A DNA stretch of 64,000 nucleotides from Myotis daubentonii (lineage: Eukaryota > Chordata > Mammalia > Chiroptera > Vespertilionidae). Location of the stretch: contig NC_081844.1 in NCBI RefSeq assembly GCF_963259705.1, positions 31,078,294-31,142,293 of the forward strand, written 5' to 3'. The notes under the pieces were generated by a model that saw only the letters and a program-made list of their open reading frames with translations, had not been told where the DNA came from and did not search any database. Both the position numbers and the translations under genes were made by a program. Shown piece by piece: positions 51,061-63,000 of this stretch (position 1 is its first letter; each line of letters opens with the position of its first letter).

Positions 51061-51572
51061 CTAGAGGGGGGTCCCTCAGCCAGGCCTGTGCCCTCTCGCA
51101 GTCTGGGACCCCTCGGGAGATAACGACCTGCTGGCTTAGGCCTGCTCCCGGGTGGCAGAGGGCAGGCCCAATCCCTAGGTGGAGGCCCTGGTCGAGCTCA
51201 GAGCAGGGCCGATTGGGGGGTTGGGGCACCGCCCCGTCATGCACAGAGCAGGGCCAATCAGGGGGTTGGGGCACCGCCCTCTATCACCCACAAAGCAGGA
51301 CGGATCAGGGGGTTGGGGTGCCGCCACTCTCACACTCAGGGCAGGGCTGATGGGGAGGTTATGGCTCTACCCCATCACACACACAGCAGGGCCCGTGGGG
51401 GGGGGGTGTTGGGGAGCTCCCCCCTATCAGGCACAGAGCAGGGCTGCTCAGGGGGTTTGGGCGCTGCCCCCTGTCACACACAGAGCCGCAGGGCGATCAG
51501 GGGGTTTGGGCGCTGCCCCCTGTCATGCTGATCCCGGTGCCGGGAGGCATATTACCCTTTTACTATATAGGG
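51061..51572 (-). mobile_element. HeliBat-type Helitron dimer, first monomer
   Basis: On the minus strand its 3' end is CTAG (plus 51061-51064). Its far end reads TACTATATAGGG on the plus strand, a variant of the Helitron 5' end. The hairpin near CTAG is lost. It holds about seven units of a ~46-bp repeat (AGCAGGGCCGATTGGGGGG type) at about 51195-51530. Confidence 0.75.
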
Positions 51573-52162
51573 TAGAGGCCTGGTGCATGGGTGGGGCCGG
51601 CTGGTTTGCCTTGAAGGGTGTCCTGGATCAGGGTGGGGGTCCCCACTGGGGTGCCTGGCCAGTCTGGGTGAGGGGCTGAGGGCTGTTTTCAGGCTGGGAG
51701 TGACTGAAGTTCCCAACCGCTCCTTTTTTTCTTTTTTTTTTTTATTCTGGGCCAGCTTTACCTTGAGGCTTGGCTCCAGCTCTTCGGCCTCCGGGCTGAA
51801 AGTAGGTTTCTGGCTTTTGCTTACAATGTTGCGAATCTGCTGGCTGAAGTGGGGGGGGGGTATTTGTTACAATGTTTCTTTGAGTCTTCAGGCCGAAGCT
51901 CTATCCACTGAGCCAAACGGGTTAGGGCTGTTACAATGTTTCTTAAACTGCCCGCTCAGAGGCCTGCAGCCGCAGGCGGGGAAAGTTGGTTTCCTCCAAC
52001 GATCCTCCATCACTGAGGCAAGCAAGTCTCATGTTAGTTTCAAGCTGCCTGGTTGCCGGCTGCCATCCTGGCTGACAGTTAATTTGCATATCTTGCTGAT
52101 TAGCCAATGAAAAGGGTAGCGGTCGTACACCAATTACCATGTTTCTCTTTTATTAGTGTAGA
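51573..52162 (-). mobile_element. HeliBat-type Helitron dimer, second monomer
   Basis: Begins TAGAGGCCTGGTGCATGGG on the plus strand and ends TCTCTTTTATTAGTGTAGA, the reverse of a canonical HeliBat start. Host bases are A at 51060 and T at 52163, so the whole dimer 51061-52162 entered at A^T as one unit. Confidence 0.78.
51881..51928 (-). mobile_element. Tailless 48-base SINE/tRNA-head retrocopy
   Basis: The reverse complement is only the SINE head: GCCCTAACCCGTTTGGCTCA and then GTGGATAGAGC. It is flanked by perfect 16-bp duplications, TGTTACAATGTTTCTT, at 51865-51880 and 51929-51944. No body or A-tail is present. Confidence 0.85.
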
Positions 52163-52189
52163 TTCTATAGAGGGTATGATCAGACCACA

Positions 52190-52605
52190 CATTATTTGAT
52201 TTTAGCAGAGAATCTACTCTCAGACCCTTCACTCACCCTACTCCCTTCACTCACCATGTTCCCTGAAGAAGCTGTCATCTCAGGACCCTTCGCTCTTCCT
52301 TCGGCCTGGAATGATCTAGATATACTTGTAGTTTGGTCCCTTGTCTCTTTCAGGGGTTCCTATTCAAATGTCAGACTTACTAGCTTATTTAAAACAGGAC
52401 TCCCATAACTCTTGATTCCTTTCTCCTACTGTATTTTTCTTAATAGAAGTGAGCACTGTCTGGTGCCATATACTTGTTTAATAGCTGTGTCTCCGTTTGA
52501 CTGTTAGCCCCTCAAGAGCAGGATCTTGCCTGTCTTGTTCCCTGCGATGACTCTACTGGCCTGACACACAGTAGGTGCTCAGTTAATGTTTGGGGAATGA
52601 CTGCT
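52190..52605 (+). repeat. L2 LINE 3' end
   Basis: Forward L2 landmarks: TCGGCCTGGAATGATCTAG, GACTGTTAGCCCCTCAAGAG, CAGGATCTTGCCTGTCTTG, and ACACAGTAGGTGCTCAGTTA. Confidence 0.7.
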
Positions 52606-52911
52606 CTCATATTCTACCACTTGGAAAAAATACAGCCATGATCATTCCTACCTAAAGTGTGTGTGTGTGTGTGTGAGTACGTTTGTATAATTTTTTTTCT
52701 GGAGTATTTAAAAGCATATCTTAGATGTCATTCCACCCATAAATACCTCAGACTACATCTCTTACAAAAATATACTTAAACATAACTACCATGACCTTAT
52801 TACCCTTAGCAAAATTAACAGTAGTTCCTTTGTATCATCTAATGTTCAGACACATTCAAATGTCAGTGGTGGTGTCTCTCTCTCTCTCTCTCTTAAGGAT
52901 AAGTTTTCTTT

Positions 52912-53112
52912 AAAAAATATTTTTATTGATTTCAGAGAGGAAGGGAGAGATAGAGACATCAATGACAAAGGAGAATCTTTGATTGGCTGCCTCCTACAGG
53001 TCCCCCGCTGGGGATCGAGCCTGCAATCACTGCATGCTCCCTGACCAGAAACCCAACAGTGACCTCCTGGTTCATAGGTCGAAGCTCAACTACTGAACCA
53101 GGACGGTTGGGC
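52912..53112 (-). mobile_element. Ves-type SINE
   Basis: Reverse tail TTTTTATTGATTTCAGAGAG through the body GATTGGCTGCCTCCTACAGG to a diverged head. A MIR in reverse sense follows at about 53385-53500. Confidence 0.85.
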
Positions 53113-53825
53113 AGTGGTGGCCTCAAAACTGTCCTTTTCCTGTGCCTGACCCTCTTATTTGATGTTGCAAACTGCTCCCACTCTGCCCTCCTCTATTCCT
53201 GTTTTCCACTTTTTTTCCCATAGTGCATAACATCTACCATACCACAGATTTTATCATATTGTCTGTCCCAACCCAATCCCATCGGAAAAAAACAGGAGCT
53301 CTGCGAAGTCAGAGAATTTTGTGTTTTTCTCATTGCTGATACATTGCCGATTTTCAAGAAATATTAAAGAGGTAAAATATAAAGTCTGCCACTTATTGAG
53401 CCTTCCAATTGCATTATCGTGCTTACAATCCTCCTAGGAAGTGGGTGCCATTCTTAGCCCCATTTCATAGCTAGGAAACTGAAGCTCAGGAAGGTTAAGG
53501 GGGGATGGCGAGAAACTGGGGATGGCCACGGGGCTGGGTTGGGGGGGGGTCTAGAAAGCGCCCACAATTGAATTGGGACTTTATCACATATTCGCTGGTT
53601 TCTGAGCAGGGCCCGCGATCCTTCCGTGGGGCCAAGTCGGCCTGTCCCTCCTCTCCAAGAGGAGCGCGGTAGAAGGTGCCCGGGCACAGCCTGCAGCTAG
53701 AAGCGCGCTCGTCGCCCCTGGCAACAGACTCCGGAAAAACCACAGAGACGCAGCCCGAGAGTGCAGAGCGGTCCCCGCTGGGTCGTGGAGCGAGGAAATC
53801 CAGAAAGGCGTGCCGGGCCGATTGT

Positions 53826-53848
53826 CACGTGGGCGGGACTTCCGGAAG
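53826..53848 (+). promoter_or_regulatory. UBXN6: UBXN6 promoter E-box and ETS palindrome
   Basis: CACGTG at 53826-53831 (in GTCACGTGG) and ACTTCCGGAAG at 53838-53848 lie about 110-130 bases before the ATG in GC-rich sequence. The first fits bHLH-Zip factors such as USF or TFEB, the second ETS factors. No TATA box was seen. Function is inferred. Confidence 0.6.
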
Positions 53849-53958
53849 CGCCTATTTTTTTTATTTTATTTTTTTCCGGTTGTTGGCTGCTACGAACTCC
53901 ACCGGGCCCCGCGCCCCCCGCCCCCCCGCGGCCCCGCGCCGCGGAGCCTGCCACCACC

Positions 53959-54609
53959 ATGAAGAAATTCTTCCAGGAGATCAAGGCTGACATCAAGTTT
54001 AAGAGTGCGGGTGCCGGACAGAAGCTCACGGAGTCGGCGGCGTGCGTGCGGGGGCTGGGGCGTGAGGCCCGGGGGCGGAGAGTCGGGGGAGGCCACAGAG
54101 GGCGAGGGGCGAGGACGGGAGGCCGAGAGTCGGGGAGTGGGGAGAGGCCTCGGGCCGGGGCCCGGGGAGCGGCGGGGGTCAGGGGGAGGGGAGGCCTCCG
54201 GGGGCGGGGCGGGAGGGGCGGGGCGGGGCCGGGGGCGGGGCGGGGCTGAAGGGAGCCGGTGGGGAACCCGGAGTCCCGGGAAGGGAGGAAGGCAGTGTGA
54301 TCAAGGAAAAGCCAGGAGCGGAGGAGGGCCCCTGAAGAAGCATTTAGATTTGGGGGGATCTAGGTGACGGGGGTTGGGGGCTGACCTTGGGGAAGCAGCA
54401 TCGAGAGGCTTAGCGTCTATGGCGTGAGGGGTCTGGGCCCCGGCTCTGGAGCGCCTGGGAGGCCTGGATAAGAGCCTGGGAGGCCAGGGGGTCTTGGGGC
54501 ATTGCTGGAAGGGTCAGCAAGGATTTGGGAAGCCTGGGTGAATTGGAGGGGGCTGCGAGGGGCCTAGGAATGTGTGGGAGGAGAAGGGAGTCGGGGTGGG
54601 GGGTGAGAA

Positions 54610-54657
<48 letters not shown>

Positions 54658-56954
54658 GAGAGAGAGAGAGAGAGAGATGGGGGGAGGAGATGAGGGCCTT
54701 GTGGGTGTGGATGAGGTAATTGGAGGGCCTTGGGAGATCTGGAAGGGACAGGGGGTGGTGTGCCCATCCTGAGGCCTCGGGGAGCTTTCTGGGGAGGACT
54801 TGGAGAAGGGAAGGGCCTGGGGCAAGACTGAAACCTCAGTGGGGTTGTGCGTGGAGGGCCAGGGCCAGGGAGGGGGCGTGAAATGGTGGAGCAGGGGAGG
54901 ATGCTAGACTGTCAGGGCTGGTGGGCTGAGCAGGAGGCTCCGCTGGGGGTGGGGTTGGCAAAGGGAGCCTGGGCGGTGCTGAGGCTGCTGGGGGAGCTGC
55001 AGAGGGGGCTGTGGGGAGTAGCCGAGGAGACCAGCCCGGGCAGGGGGCTGTGAGAAATAATGGAAGGGATTGTGAAGAAGTAGGGGCTGGGAGGGGTAGC
55101 GGGAGAGGCAGGGAGGAGGGCAGGAAGGGTGGTGAGGGAATCATGAGGTGGGTGAGGGAGAGTGGGTACAGGGCCAGGACCTTGGGGCATCCGTCGTAAG
55201 GATTGGGGGTTCCTGAGATTCTTGGGAGAGTGCTGAATGGGACAGAAAAGGTCCATGAGGCCCAGGTCCGTGAGTAAGGGAGGGATTAGACAAAATCAGT
55301 TCCTGGGAACCTGAGCGGGGAGGGGAGGGCAGCTTAAGAGGGGGCCAGGGGGAGTGGTGGACCAGACAAGGGGGTCCATTCATTTGTTTGACAAGTGGGG
55401 GGTAGAGCTGGGGCTTGGGGCAGCTGGGTCTGTGTGACAGGAAGAAGATGTGGGTGATTGTTGGGCCAGAGTGGGGGCCAGGGAGAAGAGGGAAGGAAGT
55501 AATTGGAGGTGCGGGCTTTTGTGACATGCCTGGAGTGAGATGAGAGACGCGGGGTGCTGGAGGGTGGGTGTGTCAAGCACTGTCAGCACAGACGAGACAA
55601 AATTCTCATTCTCTCAGGGCTCACCTTCTATTGGGAGGAGATGGGAAAAGAAACCCATGCATGGTTTAGCTTATAAATATTGGGTGGTGCTTGGGGCCAT
55701 GAAAAATATGAGCAGGGGCAGGGGCTAGTGAGTACTGGGGGGAACCTTTAGGTCGCCCAGGAATGCCTCTCTGAGAAGGTGACATAGGAGCCGAGAGCTG
55801 GATGAAGTGAGGTTGCACGTGCATATAATGAAGCTTCTCTACCCTCTCCCAGACCTCCTTTCCTCACCCCACCCCCAAGTGGAACATTCCAGGCAGACGC
55901 CACAGGAAGCACAAAGGCTTTGTGGCAGGAACCAGCTGGCCCTGTGAGAACAGCAGCAGGGAGACCAGGGAGAGAGGCAGGTGTGCATGGCCCATGGGGA
56001 CATGGTGGCTTTAGGATTCTGTTGTGCAGGTGTGGGGAGGACTGTGTGCAGAGGTGTGATAGCACTGACAGGTTTTAGAGGGATCCCTTTGGCTGCCCAG
56101 TGGAGCCATGAAGGGAATGGGTGAGGTGTTTTGAAAAGTAGCATTTTTATAGAAAGATTGGAATATCACATGGGACTAGGGTGGGTCTATGTGACTCATT
56201 TTTTCTTCAACATTAGATTCTCGGCTGTGGGGAAGGTTGGCGAGAAGGGCAGGGATGGGCAGGAAGCAGGTCCCAGAAGCCTTGGAACAAAGAAGAGGGG
56301 GCTTCATATCTGAGCAGAGTGGGAGGAGTGAGGCCGTGAACTCTTGGGAAGGTGTTACAAACTTAGCACAGATGATCCCAGTTACTGGGGCTGGGGGAGA
56401 ACCCTTGAGGAAGAAGGTTGGTGAGGTAGGTGAATAAGACCAGGGTGGGAAGAAGGATTTCTCTGCTGGCACATTCAAAACAAGCTCATTTTCCTGCTAA
56501 GTAGATTAAGAAGCCATCCATCCCCTGGGGTCATCACATCACTTATTTCCTAAGTGGGTAGAGGAGGATTAAACCAGATCTTTGTACCTTGCTTAACCCA
56601 GGGCTTGCGTGGTGTCTGAGCTTCTGTGTCCCGCTGGCACTTGCAAAAGATCTTAAGACTGCCCTCAGAGGGGTGTTGGTATGAGGAAAACGTACTGTGT
56701 GCTGCCTGGCACACAGTAGGTGCTCAGTTAATGAAATTGCAACTGCGCCCTAGTCAGTGTGGCTCAGGTGGTTGGGCCTTGTCCTGTGCACCAAAAGATT
56801 GTCTGTTTGATTCCAGGCCAGGGCACATGCCCAAGTTTTGGGCTCGATCCTCAGTAGAGGGGTATACAGGAGGCAGCCAATTGATGTTTCGCTATCTCCC
56901 TCTCCAAAAATCAATAAAATATTCCTTTTTTTAAAGGATGTCTTTATACACACA

Positions 56955-57004
<50 letters not shown>

Positions 57005-60000
57005 AGGCCCGGTGCACAAAACTTTGTGCACTCGGGGGGGTCCCTCAGCCCGGCCTGTGCCCTCTCGTAGTCTGGGACCCCTTGGGCGATGTCCACCTGC
57101 TGACTTAGGCCTGCTCCCCGGGGGTTGGGCCTAAGCTGGCAGTCAGACATCCCTCTGGCAGCCCGGAAGCCCTCGGGGGATGTCCACTTGCCAGGGGGGA
57201 GCAGGCCTAAGCTGCAGTCAGACTTAGTGCTGCTGAGGAGGCGGGAGAGGCTCCCGCCACCACCGTTGTGCTGGCAGCCATCAGCCTGGCTTGTGGCTGA
57301 GCAGAGCTCCCCCTGTGGGAGCGCACTGACCACCAGGGGGCAGCTCCTGCATTGAGCGTCTACCCCCTGGTGGTCAGTATGTGTCATAGTGACCAGCCAT
57401 TCCTAGTCGGAGTCAATTTTCTTATAACCCTTTTATTATATAGGATAGAAGCCTGGTGCACAGGTGGGGACTGGCTGGTTTGCCCTGAAGGGTGTCCTGG
57501 ATCAGGGTGGGGGTCCCACTGGGGTGCCTGGCCAGCCTGGAAGAGGGGCTGATGGCCGTTTTCAGGCTGGCCATGCCCCCTGGTGACCCAAGCTCCCAGC
57601 CTCTCCTTTTTTTCTTTTTTGTGGGATTTAGTTATCTTCTATAATTGAAACTTTGTAGCCTTGAGCTGAGCGCAGGGCTGGCCAGGGCAGGCAGGAAGCT
57701 TGGCTTCCTCCATTGCTAGGGGCAACCAAGCCTCCTGCTTGTTCCAGCTCCATGGCCACTGCCATCTTAGTTGGGTTAATTTGCATACTTGCCCCTGATT
57801 GGCTTGTGGGCGTGGCTTGAGTGTAGTGGAGGGATGGTTAATATGCATGTTTCTCTTTTATTATATAGGATATATATTTATTGATTTCAGAGAGGAAGGG
57901 AGAAGGGAGTGAGAGAGATAGAAACATCAATGATGAGAGTCGTTGATTGGCTGCCTCCTGCACACTCCTTACTGGGGGCGGGGATTGAGCCCGCAATCCA
58001 GGCATGTGCCCTTGGTTGGAATTGAACCTAGGACCCTTCAGTCCAGAGACCAACACTCTATCCACTAAGCCAAACCAGCTCAAACAGTTGTGAGAGTGGG
58101 GAATATTTTATTGCTAGGGCAATAAAATATTCTTAAAAAAACAAAACAAAACCTGCAACTGCTCACTGTTTTAGACAGTAAGGGTGGAGATGCTTAGGAG
58201 GGAGCAAGGAGAGGAGTGACACCTGAGTCTCATCAGTTCCTGAAGACAGTAGGGTGCTGTCACACACGCTTCACCGGGATGGCCCTCCTGTAGGGGGTGG
58301 GTGCTGTTACTTGTTACCCCATTTAACAGATGACGACTCTGAGATCCAGGCCACTGCAGGACTTGCCCAAAGGGGCCGAGCTGGGAGTGAAATCTGCCCC
58401 CGTGGTTCTGCTGTCTGTGTTAGAACCATGGGGTGGGGCAGAGTGGGGGCCTGGGAAAAAGGGACATGTCTGTCTGATGGAGCAGGAGTAGAAATGGGAG
58501 AGGGGCAGAGGCTCTTCTGTCTGGCCCCACATCACCTCACTTCCCCTATGTCTCTCCCCAGGGAGAAGGCCCCCAAAGAAAAAACCAGCCAGCCGGCACG
58601 CCAGCAGCCCCGCCAGGGACCCACCAATGAGGCACAGATGGCGGCAGCAGCAGCCCTGGCCCGACTTGAGCAGAAGCAGCCCAGGGCTCGGGGCCCCACG
58701 TCACAGGACCTCATCCGGAACCAGGGTGACCTGCGCCGTCCTTGGGTCGCAGTGGGGGGAGGCGAGTGGAGGTGGAGGGAGGCCTCTGCCCCTTCGTTCT
58801 TGAGGCCTGTTCACAGGCCTCAGATCCTGTGCTTGGCCCTGGATGAAAATAATTACATAACCCCCATGACTTTGAGGGGCTTTAAAATCACAGTTGTGAG
58901 AGTGGGGAAATTAAGGGTGAAAGGAATAACGGTCCGATGTCATCTGGGTGCCATGTAGGTCAGGGAGTTGAAGAAGGGAGGGAGGGAGGAGGAGGAGGTT
59001 GAAAGTCATCATCAGGTGGTCAGGTGAAGCCTGGGGCATGGAGCATTGTTGCAGGAAGATGGGTAAGGACCTTAAGCTAGAAGGACTAGGACTTGAGGGC
59101 CAGCCCCGGTGGGGCCACACACTGACCCTTCTCTGCCTCTTCCTCCAGTGAGAAAGGAACTTCCAGCTGAAGCATCTGTGAGTGGGAGTTCGCAAGCCTC
59201 AGGGACTAACATGGTAAAAGCATCCACAGGGCAGCATGATACTTCAAGGGGTGACCTGGGGCAGGGGAGCTAGGATCCCGCCCCCCCAAGTTCTTGCCTG
59301 CATTTGTCTAATCGGCCATTTCCTCATCACTAGCTAAGTGCCCAGCCCAGGGCTGTAAGCACCTGGTGCTGGAGCGGTGGGGAGGCAGAAGAGATGTCAG
59401 GGTGGATAGAGGTCACCTCTGGCCTTGGGGACCCCTGCTTTGAAAGGTGGAGGCAGGTTGTGGTTGAGTGCAGTATTGACTGGGACCTCCACGCTCAGCA
59501 CCTAATGATGCCAGGCTTGGGTGTTGAGGGTAGGATTGGACCTTATTAGCTTGTTGGTTCACTCCTCCCCCTGCCCCTGGCTTCCTAATCCCATGAGGGT
59601 GGATGCTGTTATAGTTCATACTTTTCAGAAGAGAAAACTGAGGTTCAGAGAGGTGAAGGCAGTTGTCCTTAGTCCTGCACCTCAAAATCATCAGGGACAG
59701 AATGGGGACCCATCTCTGGGACTCCAAAGCACTGGCCTTTGTAGCCTTCTTGGGAGGTGGGAGGGCTCTCTGGAGACTGGTGGAATCAGAGGCCTTCCTG
59801 AAGGAGAGAGCGCTGCAGAAAGGATAGTCCTGCAGTTCACCCCTTGAATTCTCACTGGATTTTAGGGTGGAAGAGACTCTAGAGCAGGGGTGGGCAAACT
59901 TTTTGACTTGAGGGCCACAATGGGTTCTTAAACTGGACCGGAGGGCCGGAACAAAAGCATGGATGGAGTGTTTGTGTGAACTAATATAAATTCAAAGTAA

Positions 60001-63000
60001 ACATCATTACATAAAAGGGTACGGTTTTTTTTTTTTTTTAGTTTTATTAATTTCAAATGGGCCGGATCCGGCCCGCGGGCCGTAGTTTGCCCACGGCTGC
60101 TCTAGATACTGCCTAGGACTTGAGGTTCAGAGAGGGGCCAGGACTCATCCAGGGCACCATCATTCAGCTCCTCACCACAAAGCCCCGTCTCTACCAGGTA
60201 GCAGGGACCGGAACAGCAGAAGCCATTGATTGAGTGCTGTGTCCAAGGCTGCTACACACCTCTTTCCTTCCTTACCCTGTTGGATTCTGAGCTGGTCCTG
60301 CAGAGACATTTCACAGATGAGAAAACAGTCTCAGAGGGGCTCGGTCACAGGCCAAGGTGTTTCATGGTAGAGGGGACAGCGCTGGGACCAGGGATGTCTG
60401 ACTCCCAGGGCCATGCTTTCAAGGCCGTGGCACTCAGTGACTTGAGGTGGCTTCTGTCCACTGTCTAGGCTCAGACACTTTCATCCCCATCGCCCTAGAT
60501 AGCTGAGCCCAAAGAGGAAGGCTCAACTCACCTGGCGGCGCCTGGAGTGTACTTCACCTGCCCGCTCACAGGGGCCATCCTGAGGAAGGACCAGCGGGAC
60601 ACCCGAATCAAGGAGGCCATTCTCTCAGTGAGTAGAGGCCCCGTGCCCCCATCCCTCACCTAGAGGCTTCAGGTCAGGGCTGCCTTCAGTGAGCCCCAGT
60701 AAGGCCGGGTGGTACAGATCCTTCGCAGTGTCTTCACCTGTGTATGTTGTGTCTGTTGTCACTTGTTCAAAGAGGTAAGCTTACTTGTGATAAGAATTCA
60801 GGATACAAAAAGGGTAGGCAGACAAAAACCACCTTCCCCCACCTCCCAGCTACCCTTCCAGGATGCATCCTCTGTGGGTGGTTGAAGTTCCTTTTCAGAG
60901 ACATTTCAAATATGAACAAACTACTGACATACTTGTATCTCCCCTTCACTTGTTTTGTTTTCCATAAAAGGTAACGTACCACTCACGTTTAACATAGGAA
61001 CTGCCAGCTATTATATCAGTACAACAAGAACTCCGTTACTTTTCTTTCTTTAAAACTGAATTTGGAAGTAATTTCAAACTTAGAAGAACAAAAAGAACAC
61101 ACGAATATCCTTGCCCTGGGTCTGAGTTTCTCATGAACCATCATAACAGATTACTACAAACTCGGGAACTTCAAATAGACGTCTAGTCTCTTAGAATTCT
61201 GGTCAGAGTGTGACATGGCTCTCACCAGTGGCAGGAGGGCTGCATTCCTTCCTGAAGCTCTGTGGACAGTCCATTTCCTGTCCTTTTCCAGCTTCTAGGT
61301 CACCTGTATTATGTGGCTCCTTCTTTCACCTTCACATCTAGCGATGCCAGGCAAAGTCTTTGTCCGGCTGCCATCTCTCTGGCTCTCTCTCCTGATGGAC
61401 TCTTATGATTACCCTGGCCTAGCAGATTGTCCAGGCTAATGTCCCACTTTAAGGTCTGCTGGTCAGCAGCCATAATTCTATTGCATATTCTGGGCTGCCG
61501 ACGACCCCATCTTCCCTAGAGGTGAGGGCAGAGCTGAGGCCCAGGAAGGAGTTGTCAAAGGGCTTTTCTTTTTTCCTGCTGAGTCCACAGAATTGAGTTA
61601 AATACTACTGGCCGGTCCACCATGAGACTGTTAGTATTGTTACTGCTGCCTCCTGAGTAGTGAGGCCTCCAGGCCATGAGGTAAGCACTTTTTGACATGC
61701 TTTCCTCACTCCTCCCAGCACTTCTCCACTGACCCAGTAGCTGCCTCCATCATGAAGATCCACACGTTCAACAAAGACCGGGACAGGGTGAAGCTGGGTG
61801 TGGACACCATCGCCAAGTGAGTGGGTGCCCTCTCCCCCCACTGGGAGGCCAGCCTCTTGGGCTTCCAGCATAACCTGCTGAGGGGGCCCAGAAGGATCCT
61901 GGCCCTGGGAGCCAGGCCCCACCCTTCACTGCCCCTGAGCCCATGAGAAAGGGGCTTGGCCTCTTGGGGCCTCTGTTTGTCTGTAAAACGAAAGGGTTTA
62001 CAGAATTGGGGATTTCCAACCCTGGCTTCCCTTTGGGATCATCAGAAGAATGGGAAGTAGGTGAGTTCCCACCCCACTTCCCTGACTGAGTAGATCGGGG
62101 AGTGCTGGAAGTCTGTTTTTAATTTTATTGATTAGAGAGAGAGAGGGAGACAGAGAGAGAGAGAGGAAGGGATAGAGAGAGAAACAGAGAGAGAGGAGAG
62201 AGAGACATTGATTTGTTGTTCCACTTATTCATGCACTCATTGGTTGATTCTTGTATGTGCTCTGACTGGGTATCAAACCCACAACCTTGGTGTATTAGGA
62301 CGGTTCTCTAACCAACTGAGCTACCCAGCCAGGGCTGGAAGTCCATTTTGCTCATGAGCCCCCAAGCCGACACCGGTGGCCCATTGGCCCTGTCCCCCAT
62401 TGGTGTCCTCCAGGGGAGGCAGGAACAGTGATAGGACCCAGGTGGCAATGGTGGTGGGGGCAGCGGTGTCCTATGCAGGCCCAGGCTGTTGGCACCAGGG
62501 GTCAGGCTCCATGAGGTGTCCGAGGTGTTGATGGCACCCCCCCCCCCCCCCCCCCCCCGCAACATCTCTCTTACCACAAGCCTGGGTGTGGCTCTGAGCT
62601 GCTATCCATCTGGGGGTGGGAGGTACAGAGGAGCCAGTCAGACAACCCTGGCCTGTCTCGGATCCCCAATTCTGTCCTAGGTACCTGGACAATATCCATC
62701 TGCACCCCGAGGAGGAGAAGTACCGGAAGATCAAGCTGCAGAACAAGGTGTTCCAGGTGAGGGCTGTGCTGAGTGACTTTTAGCCTGTGTAGCCAGCGTG
62801 GCCGGGCCTCCAGTTACATAGGGCCCAGTCTGGCGGTGGGGCCAGTGGGAGCGCTCCTCCAGGGGTTTCTGGTTGAGGTAGGCAGAGGTGGCATGTGGAG
62901 AGGGGGTTTTATGAATATAGGTCATACACCACATCTATATTTAATCTGCATTCCCCACCACCCGTGGCATGTTTTGACTTTTTTTTAGTTGGGATCACGT

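Larger units (their letters stand above)
45376..53825. other. HDGFL2-UBXN6 intergenic transposon-rich region
   Basis: No exon was recognised. Most bases belong to the SINEs, SPIN MITEs, L1, L2 and Helitron copies listed separately; the remaining short unique stretches show no coding frame resembling a known protein. Confidence 0.65.

Noticed and set aside
51195..51530. Second regular ~46-bp repeat series
   Set aside because: As a separate satellite: it lies wholly inside the Helitron dimer and has no spacers or coding frame.
53761..54249. 162-aa Gly/Arg-rich open frame overlapping UBXN6 exon 1
   Set aside because: Low-complexity translation of the CpG-rich first exon and intron; the overlapping frame starting at 53959 matches UBXN6.
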